Assembly: GCF_004365355.1 (NCBI RefSeq)
Contig: NZ_SODP01000003.1
Coordinates: 1 to 64,000, forward strand
Direction of reading: 5' to 3'
DNA from: Kribbella pratensis
GTDB taxonomy: Bacteria > Actinomycetota > Actinomycetes > Propionibacteriales > Kribbellaceae
DNA length: 64,000 nucleotides
How positions within the stretch are numbered: position 1 is the stretch's first letter; every line of letters starts with the position of its first letter. Made by a program: the position numbers and the translations under genes. This document shows positions 51,840 to 61,100 of the stretch, piece after piece. The notes below the pieces were generated by a model, which was not told the origin of the DNA, ran no database searches, and saw only the letters and a list, made by a program, of their open reading frames with translations.

Positions 51840-52979
51840 GTGTCGTTGAGTGGAGATATGGAGCAGGTGCTCGCTGTGGCGCCCGAGTTCTCGACAGCTG
51901 CGTCGCCGTCGATGGCTCTGCGAGATCAGCACCTCGTGAGTATCGCGCGGCGCTTTGGGGAGCTTCTGGCGGGGCTTGGCGACGAGCTGCTCGGGGATGA
52001 GATCCGCCTCGACGTGGAAGTTGGCGGCCGAAGAGGTAGCTATAGCCCGACGGCTTGGGTGCGGATCTACTCCAAGGCCCATTCCCCTTCGGCCACTGAG
52101 GGTTTCTATCTCGTCTACCTGTTCGCATCGGATGGCTCGCGCGCGTATCTGTCGCTGAACCAGGGGACCAGCGAATGGCGATCCGGGAAGTTCCGTCCGC
52201 TGAACGATGAATCTGAGTTGCGTTCTCGTGCGTCGGAGGCGCGCGGTGCCCTCCGTGACTTGGACTGGGCAGGTCTGGTGCCGGACGGCCTTCTCAGCAT
52301 CGATCTCGCGGTCGACTCGCTTCAGCTAGGTCCTGAGAGCAAACACCGCAGCAGGAACTATGAGTTCGCAAACGTGATCGCCAAGCGGTATGACCGCTGG
52401 GCGGTCCCTGCGGACGAGGTACTGGTCCAAGATCTCAGCGACATGCTTCCCCTGCTCGCGATGCTGTATCAGGCGCCGCAGGCGCTAGCGAGAGCGGTCC
52501 AAGCGGGTGAGGGGGAGCCGCCGGCTGGCCGCGACGGTGGTGGCGTCGCCGCTCGCACGAAGGCTCGTATACAAGGGCGGTTACTTGACAGCGCGGCCCG
52601 CAGAGCCATGGAGGTGTACGCGGAAGATGCCGCGTACGAATTGCTGAAAGACGAATGGACCGTTGAGCGGGTCGGTCGCTTCAACCGCGGCTACGACCTT
52701 GAGTGCACGAACGACGACCAGGTTCTCCACGTGGAGGTCAAAGGGACCCAAGGCACCGGTGAGGAGGTGATTCTGACCAGGGGGGAGGTTCGACATCACC
52801 AGGCGCATGGAGGTCACTGCGAGGACGCTCACGCTCTATTCGTACTCGCTGAGATCACTCTCGTTCGGGAGCCGGCGCTGCGATGTGAAGGGGGCGTACC
52901 AACTATGCTGTACGACTGGTGCCCCGACCTCGCCGCGTTGACGCCGACAGAATTCAGATATCGCGTGCCTCACGACTGA
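51840..52979 (+). CDS. McrB-N (DUF3578-like) + DUF3883-like nuclease, candidate type IV restriction protein
   Basis: A 379-aa protein from GTG 51840 with a GAGGAGGGG site. The N-terminal half resembles the MrcB/McrB DNA-binding domain (WVRIYSKAHSPSATEGFYLVYLF, YLSLNQGTSEWR). A Gly/Pro linker (about 225-240) leads to a C-terminal DUF3883-type PD-(D/E)xK fold: AMEVYAEDAAYELLKDEW, GRFNRGYDLEC and LHVEVKGTQGTGEE, giving Asp and Glu-x-Lys. It could cut modified foreign DNA. No McrC partner or GTPase domain is present. It is the last AICE cargo gene before the middle att. Confidence 0.72.
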   Translation: MSLSGDMEQVLAVAPEFSTAASPSMALRDQHLVSIARRFGELLAGLGDELLGDEIRLDVEVGGRRGSYSPTAWVRIYSKAHSPSATEGFYLVYLFASDGSRAYLSLNQGTSEWRSGKFRPLNDESELRSRASEARGALRDLDWAGLVPDGLLSIDLAVDSLQLGPESKHRSRNYEFANVIAKRYDRWAVPADEVLVQDLSDMLPLLAMLYQAPQALARAVQAGEGEPPAGRDGGGVAARTKARIQGRLLDSAARRAMEVYAEDAAYELLKDEWTVERVGRFNRGYDLECTNDDQVLHVEVKGTQGTGEEVILTRGEVRHHQAHGGHCEDAHALFVLAEITLVREPALRCEGGVPTMLYDWCPDLAALTPTEFRYRVPHD

Positions 52980-53130
52980 GGACATGCGGGCACAGGCTGT
53001 TGTTCCCACCGTAGGTAGCTGTGGAAGTCCGACTCAGCTGACCCCGTCGTTGGGGTGATTTTGTCGACAGCGTGTCGAAGGCGATCCATGCGCTGCTGTA
53101 TGCGCAGGTAGAGCCCATCTGTGTGCCGGT

Positions 53131-53182
53131 CTGTAAATCTGTCGGCGTATGCCTACGCAGGTTCGAACCCTGCACCCGCCAC
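53131..53182 (+). repeat. Attachment site between the two elements (copy 2 of 3)
   Basis: Identical 52 bp to 31405-31456; no 5' tRNA half, so not a gene. The 80 bp beyond it (hairpin and TGTCCGACTGTGTCCGGC) also match copy 1, so the second element carried the same type of attP. Confidence 0.88.
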
Positions 53183-53191
53183 AAGCACCAA

Positions 53192-53229
53192 AGAGCCTCT
53201 GACCTGCGGAAACGCAGACCAGAGGCTCT
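53192..53229 (+). terminator. Hairpin beside middle attachment site
   Basis: AGAGCCTCTG (53192-53201) pairs perfectly with CAGAGGCTCT (53220-53229), centre GCG-GAAA-CGC. It is the counterpart of the hairpin at 31467. Confidence 0.65.
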
Positions 53230-53621
53230 CTTACTGTGTCCGACTGTGTCCGGCGAGCTACGGCTGTCCTTGCCCTATTCCTGCCCCGGTCGGCGCCCAA
53301 CCTCATCCCGCACACAATGCCTCAGTACGGTCCGGCGTGCCATGTTGCCCGACAAGCCGCGAGCGTGACGAACAGGGGAGCGGCCCGACCAGTGAGCAAC
53401 CACCAGTTGCGTGGGTTGGATCCCCACCACGCGCGGCGTCTTCAGGACGAACGAGAACGCGCGGGGCTTCGCATTGCCTAGTCGTGGTCACAACCATGAG
53501 TGGTGTGTATGTGGAGTCCGACCTGAGCGGTCTCACGCCGCGTGACAAACCCTAGGTCTTGCGTAGTCGTCTCGTTTGCGGTGTCATTAGGCCCGGATTG
53601 TAATCGCCAACTACTGGCGAG
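53230..53621. other. Attachment-arm region without gene
   Basis: About 390 bp with no credible gene. The first 40 bp match the arm sequence after attL; the rest diverges. Likely integrase arm sites and the promoter of the membrane/HEPN-like pair. Confidence 0.4.
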
Positions 53622-54047
53622 GTGCCGTGTGGCGATGGGGGAATCTTGCTGTTCAGGAAACGGAAGCGTTTGACCGTGCCGCCGACATTCATTCCTGCGG
53701 ATCTGGGGAACTTGGCGCGCGCGAGGTTCCAAAGCGTGATGGCTGAGTTTTCGGCCGACGTCTATTCTGAGGCGCAACGAATCGAAGCGCAGCATAACAG
53801 CACGGGCGGACCCAGGGAGATTACAGCTTCAATGATTCTCGATGCTGCGAATTATGTCCGCGGACCATTTAAGACCCGCAGGCGCGACTGGAAAGACGCG
53901 TGTGTGTTCGGTGGTAGTACGATCTCCGCGATCGGGCTGGGAGTTGTAAGTAATCAATTGGATAAGAGTTGGGGTCCATTGGTCGGCATTATGCTCGCCG
54001 CTATCCTTGCGTTCTTTGGAACGATCTCTTTTATGCGAGGCAACTGA
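53622..54047 (+). CDS. Small two-TM protein coupled to HEPN-like gene
   Basis: Up to 141 aa from GTG 53622; a TTG at 53646 behind a GGGGGA site (133 aa) is also plausible. The soluble N-terminus is helical (LARARFQSVMAEFSADVYSEAQRIEAQ). Two TM helices end the protein (GGSTISAIGLGVVSN and LVGIMLAAILAFFGTISFM). No family is recognised. Its stop overlaps the next ATG (TGATG), so the two products probably act together. Confidence 0.6.
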   Translation: MPCGDGGILLFRKRKRLTVPPTFIPADLGNLARARFQSVMAEFSADVYSEAQRIEAQHNSTGGPREITASMILDAANYVRGPFKTRRRDWKDACVFGGSTISAIGLGVVSNQLDKSWGPLVGIMLAAILAFFGTISFMRGN

Positions 54048-54814
54048 TGCCGTCAAGTTCTGAGTTCGATTTCACAGCCGCTGCGAGCGATGCGTTGGAT
54101 CTCTACCTGGCCAGCCTGCGTCGATCAATATTGGCAACTGCGATGGACATGGCCGCACGAGAGAATAGTCAGCGGATCGATGCTGGCTTGGTCGAGAGGG
54201 CGATCGCTGACAGTCGAGAGCCATCAACACCCGGAGAACGTCGAATTTCTCGCACACGGCCTAGCCGGGTGGGTGTCGTCTTGCTGGCGGCACTGCTTCT
54301 GCTGCTGGTCATCGCCGCAGTCGTGATTAGCAGCCTTTCAGGCCAAGTTTCAGCCTCGCTGGGGCCGGCGATCCTCTCGATAATCGGCGTTCTGATTGGA
54401 GCTGTAGCGGCCGCGGCCACTTGGTGGTCAGTCCCGTCGAGGACAAAGAATCTTGCGGAGACCCGAACCTCGGCTTCCGGCCTGCTCGCTGATTCGGCGA
54501 TCGAATTTCTTGGCCAGTGGCAGCAATTCGAAAGAACCCTTCGCAGCGTTACGTCCGAGGTCCCGAATGAGGGCGCTCAGCGTCGGCGCACGCTGTCTGA
54601 GGACATCAGGCTCGCAACGAACGCCGACTTGATTCATAGTGAAGAAATCGGCGATGTGCGTCGGTTGCTGGCCACAAGAAACGACCTTGTCCACGGGGGC
54701 GTCGTCGACGACCCCGCAGCCTTGGCTGACGACTCCGATCGGCTCGCGACCATCGTTCGACGGATGATCGCACGGGCAGCGGCCATGGATGCGGCCGGAG
54801 GGAAGGACCTCTAG
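54047..54814 (+). CDS. Two-TM protein with HEPN-like RNxxxH C-terminus
   Basis: A 255-aa protein from ATG 54047. The N-terminal helix region (about 10-52) resembles a histone-like or H2TH helix set. Two TM helices (75-97, 106-127) follow. The C-terminal 110 residues are helical and contain LLATRNDLVHGGVV with Arg211-Asn-x3-His216, the catalytic-type HEPN motif. It may be a membrane-tethered ribonuclease, paired with the upstream two-TM protein. The set resembles abortive-infection modules but matches none I can name. Confidence 0.55.
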   Translation: MPSSSEFDFTAAASDALDLYLASLRRSILATAMDMAARENSQRIDAGLVERAIADSREPSTPGERRISRTRPSRVGVVLLAALLLLLVIAAVVISSLSGQVSASLGPAILSIIGVLIGAVAAAATWWSVPSRTKNLAETRTSASGLLADSAIEFLGQWQQFERTLRSVTSEVPNEGAQRRRTLSEDIRLATNADLIHSEEIGDVRRLLATRNDLVHGGVVDDPAALADDSDRLATIVRRMIARAAAMDAAGGKDL

Positions 54815-54980
54815 TGAGTGTTGAGCTTGTCGAGCGTGCCACTGCTTGTTAACTCGAACCTAGCCTTCCCTGAAGGGGCGCAGAGGCTGTCGAGGACTCG
54901 GCGCAGTGGTCCAGCGGGGGAGTGGTCTGCGTTGGCCGGCGCCAGGATCCTTAGCCTTTGTCCGGTACAACCGTGAGGAG

Positions 54981-55019
54981 CTGGCCCCTGACCTAACGGT
55001 GACGCAGGTCAGGGGCCAG
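54981..55019. terminator. Perfect 14-bp hairpin between convergent genes
   Basis: CTGGCCCCTGACCT (54981-54994) and AGGTCAGGGGCCAG (55006-55019) with an 11-nt loop, between the HEPN-like gene and the integrase relic. A clear bidirectional terminator. Confidence 0.75.
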
Positions 55020-55081
55020 TGCCCAGGTTGACTTGTGCTGTCCGGTCTCCCGACTATCGCCTGACAGTGTGGGCACTTCCT

Positions 55082-56073
55082 CTACGTCTGCCATGGCCGT
55101 TCGGCGGCGGACTCTTCGTCCTCGTCCGTTGCGAGCATCAGCCGCTTGAGGGCCATGCTGGTCTGCCCGTCGATGCATCCGGCGTAGACCTCCATCACCA
55201 TCTTGACCGAGTTCCCTGCCCACTCGGCTACCTGAGTGGCAGGTACGCCGGCGTTCAGTTGGAAGGTGATCCCCGCGTGCCGAAGGTCGTACGGCCGGGC
55301 CGCATGGCGCTTCGCGATCTGGTCCGCGGTCAGCACCTTCGCACGAGCCTTCGCCCAGGTGCGGGTGACGGTGTTGGGGTGAACAGGCTTGCAGTAAGCC
55401 GCTGGCAGCGGTCGTCCGAACCGGCCTGCGCGGGTCACGAACAGGTGGCCGTCAGGTCCGGGGCCGAAGCGCTCCATGTGGCTGCGGAGCGCCCGGACGA
55501 GAGCCGGTGGTGCGGGCACTCGTCGCGTGGTGTTCTCGGCGCGGTGCTTGAGCGTGCGTTCCTCGCGCACCTCTCCGTCGTCGGTCCATCGTTTTCCGGC
55601 TTGCTGAGTCGATCCGTCCAGGAGCAGTTCGCCCCAGCCTTCTTCGGGCAGGCTGATCAGGTTGTCGGCGTTCACATGGCGCGCCTCCGCCGGCCGCATC
55701 GCGGCGTAGTACAGGCAGGCGAAGTGCGCGTCCAACGATGGGTTGATCTCCCGGATTGCTGCGAGCAGGCGCGCGACCGTCTGACGGTTCGGCAACAGCC
55801 GTGGATCGACACGGTCGCTGCTCTGCGGTGGATCCCACTGGAGATTGTCCAGCGGATTCGCGGGTATCAGATCCAGTTCGACCGCGTACTGCAATGCGCC
55901 ATGCAACGTGGCTCGCCGCCTGGTGATCGTCTTGGCCGCCGCTCGCTTTCCATCCGCTTCGTCGCAAGTCCGTCGAGCACTCCGCGCAGAATCTCGCTCT
56001 GCTCAACGTCGGACAGATCGAGCGTGTTGCGCTTCAGCCACGGAATCGCGGTCGCGAACTCCTTCGACGGCAC
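55082..56073 (-). pseudogene. Decayed tyrosine integrase of the remnant element
   Basis: The C-terminal part (55906 frame, 274 aa) keeps the catalytic block: AAMRPAEARHV, RPYDLRHAGITFQLNAGVPATQVAEWAGNSV and EVYAGCIDGQ. The GNSV replaces the GHSV of the intact integrase, so the active-site His is Asn. A frameshift near 55950 separates it from KEFATAIPWLKRNTLDLSDVEQSEI (56073 frame). The first 150-160 residues (arm-binding domain) are missing or scrambled. It is clearly homologous to the integrase at 32833-34341 and is almost surely inactive. Confidence 0.85.
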
Positions 56074-56231
56074 AGCGTCTCCGAGCGCCCGTCCGCGGCT
56101 GACCAGGCGAGCGCGGCTACAACCGACGATGCCGGCGCGCCCGCGGACGACGATCCTGCCTCTGAGTGATCCACTACTCTCGCCCTGCGCTCACTGCGTA
56201 GGCCGCCAGCTGGAACCTAGGAGACTGTCAG

Positions 56232-56420
56232 ATGACTGATATTGGTGGATCGTCGCGCCCCCGGGTCGAGACCCGCAGCGACCGCGACTATGGGCAGGCG
56301 AGGCACTATTACTGGCGCTGCACTGCGTGCGGGGCGGAAGGGCCAGAGCGCCGGTCGGCATCTCGAGCCGGCGAGGAAGGCGGTCTGCACCGGTGCTCGG
56401 AGCTGATCCCCGGAGACTGA
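56232..56420 (+). CDS. Small zinc-ribbon-like protein (62 aa)
   Basis: ATG 56232 with GGAGACTGTCAG upstream. The product includes YYWRCTACGAEGPERRS and a later HRCSE, so it may bind zinc through CxxC and Cys/His. Unknown function; typical of small genes in actinobacterial mobile DNA. Confidence 0.45.
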   Translation: MTDIGGSSRPRVETRSDRDYGQARHYYWRCTACGAEGPERRSASRAGEEGGLHRCSELIPGD

Positions 56421-56589
56421 TGAGCAATGGCGCGCTGACAGGCTTCGTGGGCCGTTTGTGGGCGACACGTCGGAGTAATCCGGGGAGCCCGTTTGTGAGC
56501 CACTCTCAACGGGACCCTCTGCCCTGATCATGCCCTGTGGCGTCCAGCGGCGGCATTTTGCCTGGTCAGAGCACAGGTTGTTGGCTGGG

Positions 56590-56641
56590 CTGTAAATCTG
56601 TCGGCGTATGCCTACGCAGGTTCGAACCCTGTACCCGCCAC
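56590..56641 (+). repeat. Attachment site attR (copy 3 of 3)
   Basis: 51 of 52 bases match copies 1 and 2; the C-to-T change at 56632 turns the last T-stem pair into G-U. This copy joins native chromosome to the right and so probably holds the original 3' end of tRNA-Tyr. Confidence 0.87.
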
Positions 56642-56933
56642 GAGGGCGATGGGCGAGGCGTGTCGCGCAGTTCCTGCACTGACCGCCTTGCCTTCGTCGC
56701 TTTGTGCGGCTGCGCTTCGCTTGCCGCGAGCGGGGGCTCCGCCACCCGCACCCCCTGTGCCTTCGCTTCGCTCGGCTCCGTGGCTGGGGTGCGCAGTCAG
56801 CTCACCAGCGTCGGTCGGGTTGAGCGGTGGGTGGCTGATAGTCGGCTAAGAAGATGGGGTTTGGGGCATTTCGGGTCGGGTGGGGTGGTGATACTGGGGG
56901 AGACGGCCGGGTGGTCGTGGAGGAGTGTGGGTT
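56642..56933. other. Intergenic, nothing recognised
   Basis: About 290 bp of chromosomal DNA after attR. I see no gene or strong hairpin; it should include the yggT promoter. Confidence 0.4.
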
Positions 56934-57209
56934 ATGAGCCTCATTGGTGCCCTGGTGGGGTACGTCTTGTCGGCATTTATCTTGCTGTTGATTGTGCGGA
57001 TGGTGCTGGACTGGACGGGGGTGTTGGCCAACGGGCCGCAGTGGGTGGGGCGGGTTCGGGGGGTCACGCATGCTTGGACGGAGCCGGTGATTGCGCCGGT
57101 GCGGCGGAGGTTGCGGCCGGTGCGGGCCGGGGGGATGGCGTTCGATCTGGCGTTTACGGCGGTGTTTTTTGCGGCGCTGATTTTGAGGTCGATTGCGTTC
57201 AGTCTGTAG
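56934..57209 (+). CDS. yggT: YggT-family membrane protein
   Basis: A 91-aa protein from ATG 56934, with GGAGGAG 7 bp upstream. It has two TM helices and the YggT block LLLIVRMVLDWTGVL, then TEPVIAPVRRRLRPVRAGGMAFDLAFTAVFFAALILRSIAF. In many bacteria it sits near cell-division genes; here it stands alone. Its last 11 bp overlap the convergent EVE-like gene. Confidence 0.88.
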   Translation: MSLIGALVGYVLSAFILLLIVRMVLDWTGVLANGPQWVGRVRGVTHAWTEPVIAPVRRRLRPVRAGGMAFDLAFTAVFFAALILRSIAFSL

Positions 57210-57591
57210 CCGCGGCTAGGGCGGATTCGTACTCGACGGCTGTGATTCGGACGACCGCTCGGGGGAAATCGGCGTGCGCGTTCTCGGTCGGGGGAATTCT
57301 GGCGAGGACGGTTTCCATCGGGATGGGTGGGGTCCAGTGCTTGATGCGAGTCAGCTGTACGCCGTGGGCGGCGTCGGTCCACGCGGAGGCTAGTTCGGCG
57401 CGGGCTATGAAGACGCGGTACGGCGGGCCGAGGTAGAGGAGGACCTGGTCGCCGGACGTGAGGGCCTGGGCGTGTGGCTCGCTGGGGTCGATGGGCCAAC
57501 TGTTGGAGCGCAGGTAGGCCGCGGCCAGGTCGGGGAGGGATTGGCCGGTGGACGGGTCCGTCTTCGTGAGGTTGAAGAGGTAGTGGGCCAT
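57199..57591 (-). CDS. EVE-domain (PUA-like) protein
   Basis: A 130-aa protein from ATG 57591, starting AHYLFNLTKTD. It contains SGDQVLLYLGPPYRVFIARAELAS, the strand pattern of EVE/PUA-like domains that bind modified bases in nucleic acids, and a Pro-rich middle. The assignment rests on this pattern and size. It may recognise a modified nucleotide; no partner domain is fused. Confidence 0.45.
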   Translation of the reverse strand: MAHYLFNLTKTDPSTGQSLPDLAAAYLRSNSWPIDPSEPHAQALTSGDQVLLYLGPPYRVFIARAELASAWTDAAHGVQLTRIKHWTPPIPMETVLARIPPTENAHADFPRAVVRITAVEYESALAAATD

Positions 57592-57711
57592 GTGCGAGAT
57601 CGTAACGGGCCTGATTCTGGGAATTCCGGGGTCGGTTGTCGGATTCGGGGGATGGCGTTCGTAGCGTGGGTGGAGGCGGACGCGGGGTCCGCTCGAGCTA
57701 AGGAGCGCGGT

Positions 57712-58065
57712 ATGCCTGAGTACCTCATCTACTTCAACCAGCAGTGGGTGGGCGACCACACGCCGGAATGGTTCGGGCAGCGGGCGCCGTTGGCCAAGGC
57801 TGTGGTGGACGAGATGAAGACGGCGGGGGTGTATGTGTTCGCCGGCGGACTCGAGGAGGACGGACCGATCTACACCGCCGACCCGAACAGCGGTGACGTG
57901 CTGATCACCGACGGGCCGTACGTCGAGTCCAAGGAGTTCCTCGGCGGGCTCACCGTGGTGGACGTGCCCGACGACGAGGTCGCCAAGCTGTGGGCCGGCA
58001 AGGTTGCCGAGGCCTGTGGGTGGCCGCAGGAGGTACGCCTGTTCGGACGCCACCCGGATGCATAA
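57712..58065 (+). CDS. YCII-related DGPF-domain protein
   Basis: A 117-aa protein from ATG 57712. Landmarks are EYLIYFNQQWVGDHTPEWF and the family block LITDGPYVESKEFLGGLTVV. It is a paralogue of the DGPF protein at 14857 and may belong to the same ECF42 regulon, though no sigma gene is adjacent. Confidence 0.85.
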   Translation: MPEYLIYFNQQWVGDHTPEWFGQRAPLAKAVVDEMKTAGVYVFAGGLEEDGPIYTADPNSGDVLITDGPYVESKEFLGGLTVVDVPDDEVAKLWAGKVAEACGWPQEVRLFGRHPDA

Positions 58066-58174
58066 CTGAAGCGGTAGGTCCAGGCCGCGGCGGGGGGTAA
58101 CTGGTCTACGGGTTGACCCGGTGATGTCGTCAACGGTTAACCGAGGCGTTCCCCCGTAGGTCGACGGTGGCGGA

Positions 58175-61100
58175 GTGAAATCTCCTCATCGTTTGCCGAC
58201 CGGCATAGTCGCCGCCGCGGCCGCCGTGTCCTTGTGGTCCCTTCCCGCGTTCGGGTACGCCGCCGACGCGCCGGCCGGCGGGCTCGCCCTGGTCGACACG
58301 ACCGAACGCGTCGGGCCCGGCATCGCACTCGATCACGTGAAGAGCGTCGACCAGCGCGGCTGGATCGATGCGCAGTACCTGAGCATCGATCTCGCTGACA
58401 AGGCGGTCAGCACCGATCTGCTCACCTCCGGCCCGGTCGCATCCGGCGGCCCCCTGAGCGTCTCCGCCGACAAGGCCGGCGCTGTCGCGGGAGTCAACGG
58501 AGAGTTCTTCGACATCGGCAACAGCAACGCCGCCCTCGGTGGCGAGGTCCAGAACGGCCAGCTGATCAAGTCCGCCGACGCCGGCGGCCGCCAGCATGTC
58601 GGGGTCAGCAAGGACGGCATCGCACAGCTGGTCGATCTGGCTGTGGACGCGACGGCCACATTCGCCGGCGCCGACCACAAGGTGCTGACCCTCAACGCTG
58701 CCAACGGCGGCGGAGTCCCGGCGAACGGCCTGGTCGCCTACACGTCGGCCTGGGGCGAGTACAGCCGCGGCCGCGGATTCACCGGCGTCACCGATCTCGC
58801 CGAGGTACTCGTCCAGAACAACAAGGTCGTGAGCGTGAGCCCCACGGCCGGCTCCGGCCCGATCCCGGCGGACGGCTTCTACCTTGTCGGCCGCGACGCA
58901 GCTGCGACCGCGCTGCGGGCACTGCAGCCGGGTGACGCGTTGACGCTGCACTACGAGCTCGCCAACGACGTCGCGAAGACGATGAAGTTCGCGCTCGGCC
59001 AGGGCGGCACGATCGTGAGCAAGGGCCGGGTCGTGCCCGGCCTCGACACGTCGATCGCCCCGCGGACCGCGCTCGGCTTCAAGAACGGTGGCCGCACCCT
59101 CGTCCTCGCCACCTGGGACGGCCCGGGCGGCACCGGCAAGGGCGGCATCGGCATCGACCGCGAGGCACAAGAACTCGCGGCCCGCGGCGTAGAAACCGCG
59201 GTCAACCTCGACGGCGGCGGCTCGACGACGATGGTCGCTCGTGCCCTCGGCGAGGACGGCGTCTCGGTCCGCAACAACCCGTCGGACGGGCAGGAGCGCA
59301 ACGACCCCAACGGCGTCGGCGTCTTCGTCAGCCCCGGTGACGGCAATGTCGACGAGCTGCTGCTGAAGCCGGGTGCGGGCCAGGCTGCCGCGGACGGCGG
59401 CCTCAAGGTCTTCCCAGGGATGCACCGCAGACTCGCCGTGAAAGCTGTCGACAACCACCTGACCCCGGTCACGCCTGACCCGAAGAAGCTTGTGTGGAAG
59501 GCGAAGGGCGGCAGCATCAAGGACGGCTCACTCACCGCCGGTGCGCGCGGCCCGATCACGGTCAGTACGACGTACGGCAAGGTCCACGCCTCGGAGAAGG
59601 TCGACGTACTCGGGCCGCTGAAGAGCTTGGAGCCGTCGACCGGCAAGCTGTCGATTCCTGGGGCGACCGCGGCCGATGCCGTCAGCGTCGCGATCACCGG
59701 CCGCGACGGGCAGGGCTATACGGCGCCGGTCGACCCGCGCGATCTGAAGCTCGACTACGACCACACGGTGGTCGACGTACAGCCGGTCGACGGCGAGCTG
59801 AAGATCACGCCGCTGTCCAACGCCGGCACGATCCTCACGATGAGCGCCGCCGGCCACGAAGTGAAGCTGCCGATCACGGTCGGCGTCCAGACGAAGGTCG
59901 TCTACGAGTTCGACGACAACGTCCTCAGCCGATGGACCAACAACAGTACGGCGGTCACCACGCGCTCGGTCGATCCCGACGGGCTGCGCATCGACTTCCC
60001 CGCGATGCGGAACGTCGGCATCTCGGCTGTCGGCGCCGCGAACCGGATCCAGGTCCCGGGGCAGCCGCTGCGACTCCGACTGCGGATCAAGTCGAGCATC
60101 GACGTGCCGAGCGGGCTGGACTACCTCGGACTCATCGACGGGAACGGCAAATCCCTCGGCGTGTACGGCCCGGGGCTGAAGGCGAGCCCGGACTACCAGA
60201 CGATCACCTGGACGCTGCCCGCGAACACGACGTACCCGATCGCGATCTCGTCGTTCCAGGGGATCAACACTGCGGTCGCCCAGCAGAAGGCGGGCACGTT
60301 CGTCCTGGATCGGTTCGAGGCCGACGTACCGACGTCGGTCGACCTGCCGGCTCAGCCCGATCTGGTTGCCGACCCGCTCATCTCGACCGACGGCAGCCTG
60401 CCCGGCGGGCACGACACCTGGAAGTTCGCGACGCTGTCCGACGTCCAGTTCACTGCGGACAACCCGGCCCTGTCGCAGGTCGCCACGGCGGCGCTCGCCC
60501 GGATCCGCAAGACGAACCCGGACCTGGTCGTCCTCAACGGCGACATCACCGACCGCGGGCTGCCGGAGGACCTGTCGCTCGCGCGCAAGGTGCTCACCGA
60601 CGCGGGGTGTGACCTGATCCCGGTCGGTCAGGAACCGCCGCCGAACAGCACGCCGCACGGTTCGACGGTCCCGTGCTACTACGTGCCGGGCAACCACGAG
60701 TCCTACGGGCTCAACAACGTGCAGCAGGACCTGACCAACTTCACCAAGGAGTTCGGTCAGCCGTACCGGACGTTCGACCACAAGGGCACCCGCTTCATCC
60801 TGCTCGCCAGCTCGCTCGGCACCCTGCGTACGTCAGCCTGGGACCAGCTCCCGATGCTGAAGGTCGCGCTGGACACCGCCGCCCGTGACAAGTCGATCCA
60901 CAACGTGATGGTCTTCGCGCACCACCCGGTCGACGACCCGGAGGAGACCAAGGCCAGCCAGCTCGGTGACCGCGACGAGGTCGCGCTGATCGAGAAGATG
61001 CTGACCGACTTCCGCGGCAAGACCGACAAGGGCGCCGCCATGGTCGGCTCGCACGCGCAGGTCGCCAACGTGCACCGGGTCGAGGGCGTGCCGTACACGG

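Larger units (their letters stand above)
31405..53182. mobile_element. Actinomycete integrative and conjugative element (AICE) in tRNA-Tyr
   Basis: About 21.7 kb bounded by identical 52-bp tRNA-Tyr 3' repeats. It contains the full AICE set: integrase, excisionase, DUF3987-type replication protein with repeats, FtsK/TraB-like translocase, small spread-type membrane proteins and a regulator/HD/HTH block. The core runs mostly leftward (44131 to 32833) in overlapping genes. Cargo occupies both ends: a HEPN-like gene beside attL, and the PIN-like, STAND and McrB-N-like genes from 46.4 to 53.0 kb, which include lower-GC stretches. All core genes look intact, so the element may still be mobile. Confidence 0.85.
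53131..56641. mobile_element. Remnant element in tandem at tRNA-Tyr
   Basis: A 3.5-kb relic between attachment copies 2 and 3. It contains a two-gene membrane/HEPN-like module, a convergent terminator, a decayed integrase and a small zinc-ribbon gene. No replication or transfer genes remain. It shares attachment specificity and integrase type with the upstream AICE. It is probably immobile alone but could be mobilised with the AICE by recombination at the outer sites. Confidence 0.72.

Noticed and set aside
53131..53182. Second tRNA-Tyr gene
   Set aside because: Only the 3' part is present; no acceptor 5' strand or D-arm. It is an attachment site, as is the copy at 56590.
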